Shown one piece after another: positions 22,641-31,368 of a DNA stretch of 54,654 nt. Both the position numbers and the translations under genes were made by a program. Position 1 is the first letter of the stretch. Every line of letters starts with the position of its first letter. Below the pieces are notes generated by a model. It had not been told where the DNA came from. It saw only the letters and a list, made by a program, of their open reading frames with translations, and searched no databases. The stretch covers positions 1 to 54,654 of the forward strand of contig JAFGJD010000006.1 of NCBI GenBank assembly GCA_016929235.1, in the 5' to 3' direction. This stretch comes from Candidatus Babeliales bacterium. Lineage in GTDB: Bacteria; Babelota; Babeliae; Babelales; JABCYS01.

Positions 22641-23042
22641 ATGGTTAAATATTTCTGCATCTTTTTTACATTCACTTGTATAACACAAAGTAACGCCGCT
22701 CCAGGAGTTATGAGAATGCCAATTCCACGAACAAAAAGCATTTTCTCCATCCTAAATTTGCTCGAAGACGCTGAACCTGTTGTCATTGCTTACCGGACTC
22801 CCACACTTGAAGGACTTCAAAATATGAGGAGAATACTAAATGAAGCAATTGGTAGCAGATCCTTGATTACAAAACGATCAGAGCTACGTCATTTGCTTTG
22901 TCTTATCGATCATGGAATCCAATATTACATATATCAAGAGGATCCTGATTCCTTCCTCGCTGACAACGCAGAATATGTTGCGCACTTACAACAACAACTA
23001 GAGGCTATAGTTGGCCCCTTGTCCTTAAATACCTATGCGTAG
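22641..23042 (+). CDS. Small secreted protein, unknown
   Basis: Not recognised. The 133-residue product has a signal peptide (about residues 1-19, ending SNA) and a mostly helical mature domain. GGAGG lies upstream of the ATG. The 3' end overlaps the NurA-type gene tail to tail by 18 bases. Confidence 0.65.
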   Translation: MVKYFCIFFTFTCITQSNAAPGVMRMPIPRTKSIFSILNLLEDAEPVVIAYRTPTLEGLQNMRRILNEAIGSRSLITKRSELRHLLCLIDHGIQYYIYQEDPDSFLADNAEYVAHLQQQLEAIVGPLSLNTYA

Positions 23043-24152
23043 TTTCCTTAGAGCCTTCTCGGACACTTGGTATGAACGACTGTTCGCGATACCGGCTTTT
23101 TGAAGGATATGATAAAAGAATTCACGATCGGGGCCTTTAATAACTGCTTGTTCATGAGCCTCAGATAAGCACACAGGATATCCACGTCCCTTGAGGGCTT
23201 GATTTGCAACAATAGAGACAACACGATCTAACAGTTCTGTATCCTGGGCCACCCACGACGGAGTCTCAACGCGGCCTATCTCGCGTCCTACATTGAGGTA
23301 TACAAAACATGGACGCAAATGCTCTGGATAAAATCGAGTAATAGGGGAATGATTATAAAAAATCGCAGTGCGCTGGGTATTAGATAAGTACGAACGCACA
23401 ATATGCGCATCCACTAATCCATCGACTGCATGATGAGCCGTACACCCCTCGTATGTGAAATTACATAATGCCACACGCACAAGATTTACTAACTCTTTAC
23501 TCTTAGGCGAACTAATGTAACTAGCCATCGGAATGCGCTCTTGATACATACGCTCAAGACTCTGAAGATAGGACGATAAAAATTTCTCACGCAACGCATT
23601 ATCTTTGGATTCCAAATGCCAGAAAATCAACGACCCATCATACAACACACAATACGGCATTTGACCATTCTGAGCTTTGAGTCTCATGCCTAATGTTACA
23701 CCCGCATCAAGCTCATACGCTTCGCGCTTTGCATTGATCATATCAACCGTTTGAGCAATACCAGTGTCATCATCATACAACGTAAAGACATACGGATGAG
23801 TCTGTGCGCGCATAGAGCTTATTTCGAAGCCATAACTTAAATGAATTTCACCAACATTGAGTAAATAACAGCCAACCCCTTGATGCCGATCTGGATACAC
23901 TTGAGATCCATCAACTGCAGCTACTTGATAGGATGGCAATGACAATGACGCATCGAAAACGGCTGATAAGGAACCATCCCATGTCGGTAGAATCCATGGT
24001 GCATTCGCAGATTTAATTTTGTGAATAAATAACGGATCGTCACTGATCATCTCCCACATAGTACGAGCAATATTTTGTGCATGCGATGTATCTTGAAACA
24101 AATGGGAACTAATCTCTTGGAACGCTTTAAGAAGTTGTGCCCTGTCAAGCAT
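23025..24152 (-). CDS. NurA-domain nuclease-like protein
   Basis: Probably a member of the NurA nuclease family, which in archaea resects DNA ends together with the HerA helicase. The 375 residues contain the signature VAAVDGSQVYPDRH (D81-G82-S83), where the Asp is a metal ligand. A second acidic site, CVLYDGSLIFW, lies near 170, and SPKSKELV further on. HerA is not in the window. The ATG overlaps the sufU stop by one base (TAATG), so the two are translationally coupled although their functions look unrelated. Confidence 0.7.
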   Translation of the reverse strand: MLDRAQLLKAFQEISSHLFQDTSHAQNIARTMWEMISDDPLFIHKIKSANAPWILPTWDGSLSAVFDASLSLPSYQVAAVDGSQVYPDRHQGVGCYLLNVGEIHLSYGFEISSMRAQTHPYVFTLYDDDTGIAQTVDMINAKREAYELDAGVTLGMRLKAQNGQMPYCVLYDGSLIFWHLESKDNALREKFLSSYLQSLERMYQERIPMASYISSPKSKELVNLVRVALCNFTYEGCTAHHAVDGLVDAHIVRSYLSNTQRTAIFYNHSPITRFYPEHLRPCFVYLNVGREIGRVETPSWVAQDTELLDRVVSIVANQALKGRGYPVCLSEAHEQAVIKGPDREFFYHILQKAGIANSRSYQVSEKALRKLRIGI

Positions 24153-24556
24153 TAGACTGCCTTTTTTTCGTAATCGCTGAGCCCTCTATGCAATGCTTTG
24201 AGTGCAAGAAGTGCACACCGTATCCGATTAGGACCAAGATTCAATTGAATTAATTCACGAATAGATGTCTCATCCATGCGCTGTATTTCTACTACCGGTT
24301 TGCCAATAATCGCTTCCGCTAATAGTGATGCAGTTGCCTGGCTAATCATGCACCCTTTACCCGTAAATGCTATCTCTGAAACAATACCATCTTCTATTTT
24401 TCCTTGATACGCAATGGAATCACCGCAGGTTTCATCGCTTGCGAGTGCAAAGAAATCTGGGTGCGCAACAGTTCCGTAATAACGAGGATTCCTAAAGTAA
24501 TCGACAATGCGTTCGTTATACAATGAACGAGACAATGAATCTGATTTTGATGTCAT
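24152..24556 (-). CDS. sufU: Iron-sulfur cluster scaffold / sulfur acceptor SufU-NifU type
   Basis: Receives sulfur from a cysteine desulfurase and/or assembles Fe-S clusters. Three conserved Cys are visible: C44 in DETCGD, C69 in GKGCMISQA and C114 in RIRCALLAL. The Asp after the first (D46) is also present. The NPRYYG segment near the N-terminus is typical. The start at MTSKSDS (24556) has AGAGG 7 bases upstream. A frame open to 24592 adds 12 unlikely residues. The matching desulfurase gene (sufS) is about 5 kb away, on the same strand. Confidence 0.88.
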   Translation of the reverse strand: MTSKSDSLSRSLYNERIVDYFRNPRYYGTVAHPDFFALASDETCGDSIAYQGKIEDGIVSEIAFTGKGCMISQATASLLAEAIIGKPVVEIQRMDETSIRELIQLNLGPNRIRCALLALKALHRGLSDYEKKAV

Positions 24557-24655
24557 CTTCTTTCCTCTGATGATGAGATTTTCAGTATACAAGAGAGCGT
24601 GAACAATCCCAACTCTAGAAAAAGGTATACCGCATTCTGTATGCTGTGGTGAACA

Positions 24656-24661
24656 TATAAT
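24656..24661 (+). promoter_or_regulatory. Possible -10 box of the coiled-coil protein gene
   Basis: A perfect TATAAT lies 24 bases ahead of the ATG at 24685. No convincing -35 element is spaced correctly, so the call is weak. Confidence 0.25.
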
Positions 24662-24684
24662 ACCTTTATGAAAGGAGTGACAAT

Positions 24685-26085
24685 ATGAAGCGGGTGTTAT
24701 TATCGTTACTCATACTCACGCACGGCGTGCAAATCATACATGCTATGCCTGAAGCATTGCAGCGACTCAGAAGAAGACTATCAGACCCTACGGTTTCAAC
24801 TCTGACAGAAGAAGACATTCAAACATTGGAGATGGAAGAAGCGCCGGGACCTCTTAAAAGATATGCGCGCCTCATTGCCTCTTCTCCTGTTCAAGAGGTA
24901 GAGGTGCTTCCATTACTAGATGACTGCAACCGACTTGCTGCGGCTGTAGCCACAGAAGAAGAAATAGCAGATGAAGCTGAACAAGATAAAACACTACGAG
25001 AATGGGTAGAACCTGCACAAGGGCTCAGCAGAATAGCAGCACACAGACTGATAGCATCGGCACCACAATTAGGAATGCAACTCAGAGAGACTGCACGCGG
25101 CGTTTCTCGCAGCGTAGATAGTCTTCGCACACAGTATAGATTCAGACAATTCAGAGACGAGGCTCTCGAACCAACTGTACAATCATTTCTAGAATCCGAT
25201 GATGCTGCTGCACAATTAGTCGGAGAAACACGCAGAGAAATGGGATGGGCTGCTGGCGCAATGGCTACTGTATCAGGACTAGCTGTCTTTAGCGGACGAT
25301 TCCACCGCAGCATGAGGCAGGCACGGGATGCAGGACAAATGGTCCAAGAAGGTAGTAAATTCTTTGGTCTTGAAACTGCCGCAATCGCAGGATCGCTAAG
25401 CGCAGCTGGCACCGCTGCTGCAGCATTTCTTAAACCTGCTGCTATCGTCGCCCTTGGGGGATATATCATGCTTAAAATCAGATGGGCATTTACAGCAGAA
25501 GATAAAATGAAGCGCATGGGCCTCGAAAGAGATTTCGAAAAGAAACTACGCAAAACTCAAGAACAAATCGATGCCTTAAGCAAGAAGATAAAAGAAATAG
25601 ATCGTGAAGCACAGGGACGTGAAGAAAAAATTCAAAAGAAACTACAAGATGCTCTCGCTCGTCATGAAGAGCAAATGAGGCATGATGGGCAGCAAATTCG
25701 TGCCAATGCTGTTGAGGCTGTCGCTCTCGCAACTAGACTTGATACTGCAGTAAGACACGCCCTTCAGGAAGTTTCAGATGAACGAGATGAGCAAAAACGA
25801 GAATTTGCGGCTGCGCTCCTAGTTGTTAATCGTTGTGCGGAACGACAACACCTCGCAGAGGAAACTCAGCGGGCAATACAAGGCCTTCTTCAGCAGGTAG
25901 CAACACGCCTTGGCATCAATCACCAGGGCCTCATGGCACGGCTCTTACGTCGCGGTAGAGCTCGCAGCGAAGCCGGATTACCAGTAGGAGCACAAATCGG
26001 GGATATCACTGTACTAGAAGAACAAGCAACACCTATAGGACTTTCCGCTGTAGGCATAGGCCCCGATGGCCCTCGAGAACCTTAA
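24685..26085 (+). CDS. Large exported protein with membrane hairpin and coiled coil, unknown
   Basis: Not recognised. The 466 residues open with a signal peptide (1-20, ending IIHA). An Arg/Glu-rich helical region runs to about 185. Two Ala/Gly-rich hydrophobic segments (about 188-206 and 231-267) could form a membrane hairpin. A long charged coiled coil follows (about 275-345, FEKKLRKTQEQIDALSKKI). The Gly-rich tail may be flexible. AAAGGAG precedes the ATG. The architecture recalls membrane-inserted effector or inclusion-type proteins of intracellular bacteria, but no domain is recognised. Confidence 0.75.
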   Translation: MKRVLLSLLILTHGVQIIHAMPEALQRLRRRLSDPTVSTLTEEDIQTLEMEEAPGPLKRYARLIASSPVQEVEVLPLLDDCNRLAAAVATEEEIADEAEQDKTLREWVEPAQGLSRIAAHRLIASAPQLGMQLRETARGVSRSVDSLRTQYRFRQFRDEALEPTVQSFLESDDAAAQLVGETRREMGWAAGAMATVSGLAVFSGRFHRSMRQARDAGQMVQEGSKFFGLETAAIAGSLSAAGTAAAAFLKPAAIVALGGYIMLKIRWAFTAEDKMKRMGLERDFEKKLRKTQEQIDALSKKIKEIDREAQGREEKIQKKLQDALARHEEQMRHDGQQIRANAVEAVALATRLDTAVRHALQEVSDERDEQKREFAAALLVVNRCAERQHLAEETQRAIQGLLQQVATRLGINHQGLMARLLRRGRARSEAGLPVGAQIGDITVLEEQATPIGLSAVGIGPDGPREP

Positions 26086-26172
26086 GGCTGTTGCAAATAG
26101 CCATAGTAGGCGTAGGATAATGCCCAACAAAATGTGACGGGCAGTAATGATGAAAGAAGGAGATTCATCCCT

Positions 26173-27132
26173 ATGAACCGGTTACTCAGAGTAGTTTTGG
26201 GATTTATCGGCCTCGGTATAGTGATCTATGCAGGGCGGAGCCTCCTCATCTCTAGGGAAGCATCAGAGCTGGAGGCCCCAACGGAACCTTGTCCTCTCCC
26301 AGAACCACCACCAGATGAACCTGCCCAGATTAAGGCGGTTATGTGTGGTTTAGGGGATGTCCTCATCAAGAGCTCCTCATATAAATTGGTTCGGTCTATT
26401 GGTCTAGGCGATGTCATGTGGTACACCTCAACAGGAGGACATACGACAGATGACCTGAAAAATATGATGTTTTCATTTATTGATTATATGGCTGAAGTCG
26501 AAAACAAAGAAAAACGATCAAGTAGCAAACGCACACCAACCATCAAAGGCCATCCTATGTCCCCAGCAATGATTCTATGGAAAAAAGGAAAACTATCCAG
26601 TGTTGCTATGCTAGAAATAGCACTTCTACATGTTGAGGATATGGACAGAAACGGAGTATTTGAGTCTGAAGTCGAAAAGCGTATTGCTACTAATATGGCC
26701 AAGGCGTTGCTTGATCCAGAAACGCAAGCAAAAAGCAAAGATGAAATTCTAGATTCAACCAAAATCATTCGTATGCTTGCTAGTCAAAAGGATAAATCTG
26801 GAAAACGTAAATACATATTCATCTTAGTTTCCAACACCGAAACAGAACTCATTCCACTGCTTACACAAAGATTTCCAAATATCTTCAATATCTTTGATGA
26901 TGTCATAATGTCTGGTGATATTGGCATGATGAAACCAGATGAAGATATCTACGATTATATCCTCGAGAAGTACAACTTAAAACCATCAGAATGTGTATTC
27001 CTGGATAGCGCACAAGAAAATATTGAAGCAGCCGAAGACATTGGAATACACTCAATTAAAATACAAAAGGGATGCTACAAACAAGTACGAACTGGACTTG
27101 CTGATCTTGGCATGCTCCCCGCATCAAAGTAA
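26173..27132 (+). CDS. HAD-fold protein with degenerate active site, membrane anchored
   Basis: First of four tandem HAD-superfamily paralogues. The start at MNRLLRVVLG (26173) has AGGAG 10 bases upstream. An uncleaved-looking N-terminal transmembrane helix (about 4-24) and a Pro/Glu-rich spacer precede the HAD domain. Motif I reads CGLGDVL, with Gly59 where the nucleophile Asp should be. Motif II (VSNTETE) and the motif III Lys (MMKPDEDIY) survive, and motif IV is LDSAQEN with one Asp lost. It therefore looks catalytically inactive, perhaps a binding protein. Spacing to the next paralogue is 10 bases. Confidence 0.75.
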   Translation: MNRLLRVVLGFIGLGIVIYAGRSLLISREASELEAPTEPCPLPEPPPDEPAQIKAVMCGLGDVLIKSSSYKLVRSIGLGDVMWYTSTGGHTTDDLKNMMFSFIDYMAEVENKEKRSSSKRTPTIKGHPMSPAMILWKKGKLSSVAMLEIALLHVEDMDRNGVFESEVEKRIATNMAKALLDPETQAKSKDEILDSTKIIRMLASQKDKSGKRKYIFILVSNTETELIPLLTQRFPNIFNIFDDVIMSGDIGMMKPDEDIYDYILEKYNLKPSECVFLDSAQENIEAAEDIGIHSIKIQKGCYKQVRTGLADLGMLPASK

Positions 27133-27142
27133 GGGAATGGGA

Positions 27143-28078
27143 ATGAACTTACGTCGCTATCTGTCTATTGTTTTCTTTGTATGGATCTTAATGAGCGTTA
27201 TCCCTGATATACAAGCGAAAATATTGGTTTTTGATATTGGGGGCGTACTCCTCAGAACTAATACAAAAAAAGCAATGAATTTGATGGGATACGGCAACCT
27301 CGTATCATATACTTTTTCATTCCACAATCCTGTAAACCTTCAAGAAAAATCATTCAATGCCTTGCGTACTATCAAAGATTTATCGATTAGGCCAAACCAC
27401 GAAAAATCTACGTATCTTGGCACACCCTTGCCAGATATTATGGCTGCATGGCTTCGAGGAGATATTCCATGCCAAAAGTTACTCGCTATGGCACAAACTG
27501 CAGTCCTCGACAAAATACAATCCAAAACAACACGGGCAATCTTTAGCGCAATCTATCATTCCATGTTTGATCCCAAAACCAACTGCTCCATTCAGGAATT
27601 CGTACCAACGGCTCTTCAGTTGGTTCGCGATCTGAGAAAAGAAACTGACGCAGCGGGCAATCGCATTCACAAATTCTACATCCTCTCGAATTATAATGAT
27701 GAAGCATTTAGAGAACTGTACCTCAATAACACTGATATTTTTGACGAATTATTTGATGGATTATTGATCTCGGGAGATGTGGGACTTATCAAACCAGATC
27801 CCGCCATTTATAAACTCTTGCTTACTGAGTACAATCTTGACGTCGATGACTGCTATTTCATCGATGATCAAATCGAAAATGTACATGCAGCAACGAGCGT
27901 TGGCTTCACGGGAATCCATTGTAATAATTTTAATTATCTGCAGATTAGACAGCGACTCATCAAGGACAAGCTCCTTACGCTATCAACATCTACACGTAGA
28001 ACCACTCCAAGAAAGCCTAAGTCGAAAAAAGCTCAGGTACAACATAAAGATACAGCTCTCACTGCTACATTTACTTAA
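27143..28078 (+). CDS. Exported HAD-superfamily phosphatase-like protein
   Basis: Second of the four tandem HAD paralogues, 311 residues. The start at MNLRRYLSIV (27143) has AAGGG 7 bases upstream, just after the previous stop. The frame is open further upstream inside the previous gene, but that extension is not supported. A signal peptide (about 1-24, ending DIQA) leads directly into motif I, VFDIGGVLL, with nucleophile D31. LSNYNDE (motif II), LIKPDPAIY (Lys) and FIDDQIEN (motif IV) are all intact. The FDIGG form of motif I resembles YihX-like sugar-phosphate phosphatases. The tail is Lys/Arg/Thr-rich. Confidence 0.8.
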   Translation: MNLRRYLSIVFFVWILMSVIPDIQAKILVFDIGGVLLRTNTKKAMNLMGYGNLVSYTFSFHNPVNLQEKSFNALRTIKDLSIRPNHEKSTYLGTPLPDIMAAWLRGDIPCQKLLAMAQTAVLDKIQSKTTRAIFSAIYHSMFDPKTNCSIQEFVPTALQLVRDLRKETDAAGNRIHKFYILSNYNDEAFRELYLNNTDIFDELFDGLLISGDVGLIKPDPAIYKLLLTEYNLDVDDCYFIDDQIENVHAATSVGFTGIHCNNFNYLQIRQRLIKDKLLTLSTSTRRTTPRKPKSKKAQVQHKDTALTATFT

Positions 28079-28196
28079 TTACCCCACTAGGAAAAGATTC
28101 AACCGGTATATAGACGACACAAGTTGTCTCTTGCTCAAGATCTCGCTAGGCTAGGTCATACCCCTATTAAGATTCACGAATTGAAAGTCGAGAAAG

Positions 28197-28988
28197 ATGA
28201 AGAAGCTTATTTTTCTTTTGAGTGCATGCGTTATATCAGTCGATCTCTGCAGCACTCCACCACGAGCCTTAATCATAGAGCTCGAAGATGTTGTGCTTCG
28301 ACCAGATAAACTTGAGGCCATCAAACAGTTGGGTACCGCCATGGCGTACTATGTATTAAAACATCCAACTATAGATCCTAACTCGATGATATACGGAAAA
28401 TTTTTCAGGGAACTTACCAAAGTCCGTATCGCAGGTCTCGTCAATAATAATGAAGGTGATTTTCACTGGGGTCATAGGGTTCCCCCTGTATTAGCAACAT
28501 GGCAAAAGGGAGCGCTACCCTGCAAACAACTACTTGAAGCCACTGAAAAGACATTCAGACATTTATGGCGCAATGAACGTACAGTGCTTACACGAATAGC
28601 GCACATGGCACTCAGTCCGATAGGCTATCGCGATACGCATACGCTAGTTGACGGAGTAGAACGATTTTTACATCAACACCACCGATATCGCCTCTTTCTC
28701 ACCGCTAACTGCCATCAAGAAACGTTAGAGGTCTTACGACAAAAATACCCATATGTGTTTGAAGCATTTGAGGGGATTCTTATTTCTGGTGAAATACGCA
28801 CGACCAAGCCTGGTCCAGAATTCTATCGTCAACTTATTGGTCGATACCAACTCAATCCAGAAGAATGCCTCTGCGTTGAAGCAAAGGATGCCAATGTCTC
28901 AACCGCACGATCGCTGGGGATGCAGGCCATAAAATTCAGCAATTTTGTAGATCTAGAAAAATTCTTGCGTGAACAGGAACAAGAATGA
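28197..28988 (+). CDS. Exported HAD-fold protein with degenerate active site
   Basis: Third of the tandem HAD paralogues, 263 residues. The signal peptide is about 1-19 (MKKLIFLLSACVISVDLCS). Motif I reads IIELEDVVL, with Glu28 replacing the nucleophile Asp. Motif II is LTANCHQE. The motif III Lys persists in TTKPGPEFY, but motif IV is CVEAKDAN, lacking both acidic metal ligands. The overall alignment with its neighbours (for example FEGILISGEI against FDGLLISGDV) is clear. It is probably a pseudoenzyme. The RBS is weak (GAGAAAG). The stop overlaps the next gene's start by 4 bases. Confidence 0.75.
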   Translation: MKKLIFLLSACVISVDLCSTPPRALIIELEDVVLRPDKLEAIKQLGTAMAYYVLKHPTIDPNSMIYGKFFRELTKVRIAGLVNNNEGDFHWGHRVPPVLATWQKGALPCKQLLEATEKTFRHLWRNERTVLTRIAHMALSPIGYRDTHTLVDGVERFLHQHHRYRLFLTANCHQETLEVLRQKYPYVFEAFEGILISGEIRTTKPGPEFYRQLIGRYQLNPEECLCVEAKDANVSTARSLGMQAIKFSNFVDLEKFLREQEQE

Positions 28989-29896
28989 AACGGCAACTTT
29001 CAACACTCACTATACTAACTGCTCTTGCAGCCCTCGTTCTATACACCTTCATTCCCCGGACACACACAACTCAAAAACCTCCTCACAAAACTCCACCCAT
29101 CAAGGCCATTTGTTTTGATATTGGAAGTGTACTCCTCAAGCGCGACATCGCTAAAACGCTGTGGTACATTGGACCAAAGGATGTCATAGCATATATGGTC
29201 CTTGATATGAAAAATCCACTCGAACTTGAAAATAAAGCCCTCAGCATCATTGATTATATGACAGAAAAAGAGGGTGTTGCAGATCCAGACGACAATCCCC
29301 CAACCGAAAAGGGCCATCCCATCTCCAAGAGTATGGGAGAGTGGCAAACAGGGAAAATCTCTAACCAACAAATGCTACAAAAAGTAGAAATAGCAATCCA
29401 TGAACTCCGCAGCAAGGGTCTCTTTGAAAGCGAGCGAGAGCAAAGAATCGCACTCCATCTAGCACAGATTATTTTTGATGCGCACGCATCAACCATTACA
29501 CGTAAGGAAAACCGTCAGGTTACAAGCCTTATTCCCATCATTAAAGCGCAACACTCAGCATCTGGTGAACCACGCTACAAGCTCTTGATCTTCAGCAACA
29601 TCGATCAAGAAAGCATCCCTGAGGTACAGCAGCAATTCCCTGAATTATTTTCTCAATTTGATGACTTCATCGGGTCAGGAAATATCGGTGTTATGAAACC
29701 ATCTAAGGCCTTTTATAAACATGCTCTTGATAAGCATCATCTCAAAGCACACGAGTGTGTCTTTTTAGATGATCTTGAAGAGAACGTACAAAGCGCACAA
29801 GAACTTGGTATTCATGCTATTCATTTAACCAAACATAATATAGATGATGTCAAAAAAAAGCTGGAGCAGTTAGGTGTACTCCCTGCTCCAGCATAA
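28985..29896 (+). CDS. Exported HAD-superfamily phosphatase-like protein
   Basis: Fourth of the tandem HAD paralogues, 303 residues, overlapping the third by 4 bases (ATGA). The N-terminal hydrophobic helix (about 6-25) is followed by a Thr/Pro/His-rich spacer. The HAD motifs are complete: CFDIGSVLL with nucleophile D45, FSNIDQE, VMKPSKAFY and FLDDLEEN. The cap region GHPISKSMGEWQTGKIS closely matches GHPMSPAMILWKKGKLS in the first paralogue, so those two are the closest pair. The substrate is unknown. A phosphatase acting in the periplasm or on an exported compound is inferred. Confidence 0.8.
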   Translation: MKRQLSTLTILTALAALVLYTFIPRTHTTQKPPHKTPPIKAICFDIGSVLLKRDIAKTLWYIGPKDVIAYMVLDMKNPLELENKALSIIDYMTEKEGVADPDDNPPTEKGHPISKSMGEWQTGKISNQQMLQKVEIAIHELRSKGLFESEREQRIALHLAQIIFDAHASTITRKENRQVTSLIPIIKAQHSASGEPRYKLLIFSNIDQESIPEVQQQFPELFSQFDDFIGSGNIGVMKPSKAFYKHALDKHHLKAHECVFLDDLEENVQSAQELGIHAIHLTKHNIDDVKKKLEQLGVLPAPA

Positions 29897-29917
29897 TCAA
29901 AAAACTTGTATCACGGT

Positions 29918-31192
29918 TTAGCGGGCAATTTCATCAATAACTTCAAGGAAGTAATCAACTTCTTCTAACGTATTATAGAAACAAAAACTTGCGCGAACCG
30001 ATGTATCAAATCCAAGTAATTTTCCAAGCGGTTGTGCACACTGTTTTCCTGCACGAACGCAAATACCCTTAGTATCAAGGAATGCTGCAATATCATGGGT
30101 GTGCATGCCATCGATGAGAAAGCTTACCAAATGACCATGCTCTTTAAGGTGATTCACCGGCCCCAATAATTTCACGCGTGGATATTGTGAAAGTCCTTCA
30201 ATCAAACGTGATACGAGAGCCGCTTCGTGCACGCGAACCTCTGCCGCGTCAATATTACGATCAATATAATCCACGGCTGCCGCAAGACCTATAACTTGAG
30301 CGATACCTGGCGTACCAGCTTCAAGCAGCTGTGGCATAGGCATCCATGCAGCGTGTTGGTAATCTGCGGCTAGCACCATTGCTCCCCCAAACTGATATGG
30401 TTGCATCTGAGCATGCATACTCTTGGCTACATAGAGAACCCCAACACTGGTAGGGCCAAACATTTTATGACCAGAAAATACAACAAATTCACAGCCAATA
30501 TCACTAACATTAACAAGCTTACGCGCAACTGATTGAGCAGCATCAATAAGCACCTTTGCACCAACTTTGTGCGCCAAAGCGGTAATAGCCTGCACATCAG
30601 TTACTGTACCCAAAACATTGGATACATGCGTTGCCGCTACAAACTTGGTCCTAGAACTCAACATTGCTGCATAGGCTTCCATATCCAATGAACCATCTTC
30701 ATTCAATGGAATTATTTTGAGAATAGCACCTGCTGCCTTACACGCTTGCTGCCAAGGCAAGAGATTACTGTGGTGTTCAAGAGCTGTCGTAATGACTTCA
30801 TCGCCAGGCTGCAACTGGTAACGCAGCCATGAGTCGGCAACAATATTACATGATTCCGTGGTTCCCTTGGTAAAGACAATTTCTTCTTCGCGAGCGCCAA
30901 TAAACTCTGCTACCGTTTCTCGGGCTGCCTCAAACATTGCAGTCGCTCGTTCTGCGCGTTGATAGATACCACGATGCACGTTGGCATTATGATTGATATA
31001 AAAGTCCACAAGAGCATCGATAACATGCTGTGGTTTTTGCGTTGTAGCCCCATTGTCAAAATAGACAATCGGTCTCCCATTGATTTGCTCACGCAAATAC
31101 GGAAAATCGTTCCTGAGGTGTTCCATTTTTGGCTCTGTTGTTAGTGTCATAGCTACCCATCCCATCAAGCATAGTGCTTCCAGTTTCTTCAT
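29918..31192 (-). CDS. sufS: Cysteine desulfurase SufS
   Basis: A PLP enzyme that takes sulfur from cysteine for Fe-S cluster assembly. Motifs: NGATTQKP near the N-terminus, TKGTTESCN, ALEHHSNLLPWQ, the PLP Lys in FSGHKMFGPTSVG, and the catalytic Cys in RAGKQCAQPLG. RASFCFYNT follows. The start at 31192 (MKKLEALCLM) is chosen from a strong AGGAGG directly upstream. The usual SufS N-terminus would begin near Met23 (MEHLRNDFP), so about 22 mostly hydrophobic residues are extra and look like a leader. No other suf genes are adjacent. sufU lies 5.4 kb away. Confidence 0.92.
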   Translation of the reverse strand: MKKLEALCLMGWVAMTLTTEPKMEHLRNDFPYLREQINGRPIVYFDNGATTQKPQHVIDALVDFYINHNANVHRGIYQRAERATAMFEAARETVAEFIGAREEEIVFTKGTTESCNIVADSWLRYQLQPGDEVITTALEHHSNLLPWQQACKAAGAILKIIPLNEDGSLDMEAYAAMLSSRTKFVAATHVSNVLGTVTDVQAITALAHKVGAKVLIDAAQSVARKLVNVSDIGCEFVVFSGHKMFGPTSVGVLYVAKSMHAQMQPYQFGGAMVLAADYQHAAWMPMPQLLEAGTPGIAQVIGLAAAVDYIDRNIDAAEVRVHEAALVSRLIEGLSQYPRVKLLGPVNHLKEHGHLVSFLIDGMHTHDIAAFLDTKGICVRAGKQCAQPLGKLLGFDTSVRASFCFYNTLEEVDYFLEVIDEIAR

Positions 31193-31368
31193 TACTCCTC
31201 CTGGCTTAAAAGACCTATCATCCAATCTAAAACAGACACACCCCTTTTTCAATGGTTATTTCTTCACCCCCTCAGCCATTACCCTGAAACTGCTAAGTAA
31301 TCTTGACCCTAAAGAGCTAATTTTCTTATTCTAAGAGAGTAGGGAAGCAGTCCAAAGGGGAGCTGTTG

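Noticed and set aside
24891-25553. Long antisense reading frame (220 codons) opposite the coiled-coil protein
   Set aside because: It is Ser/Ala/Arg-rich with no RBS or domain and lies wholly inside a well-supported gene. It arises from that gene's Glu/Arg/Ala-rich codons.
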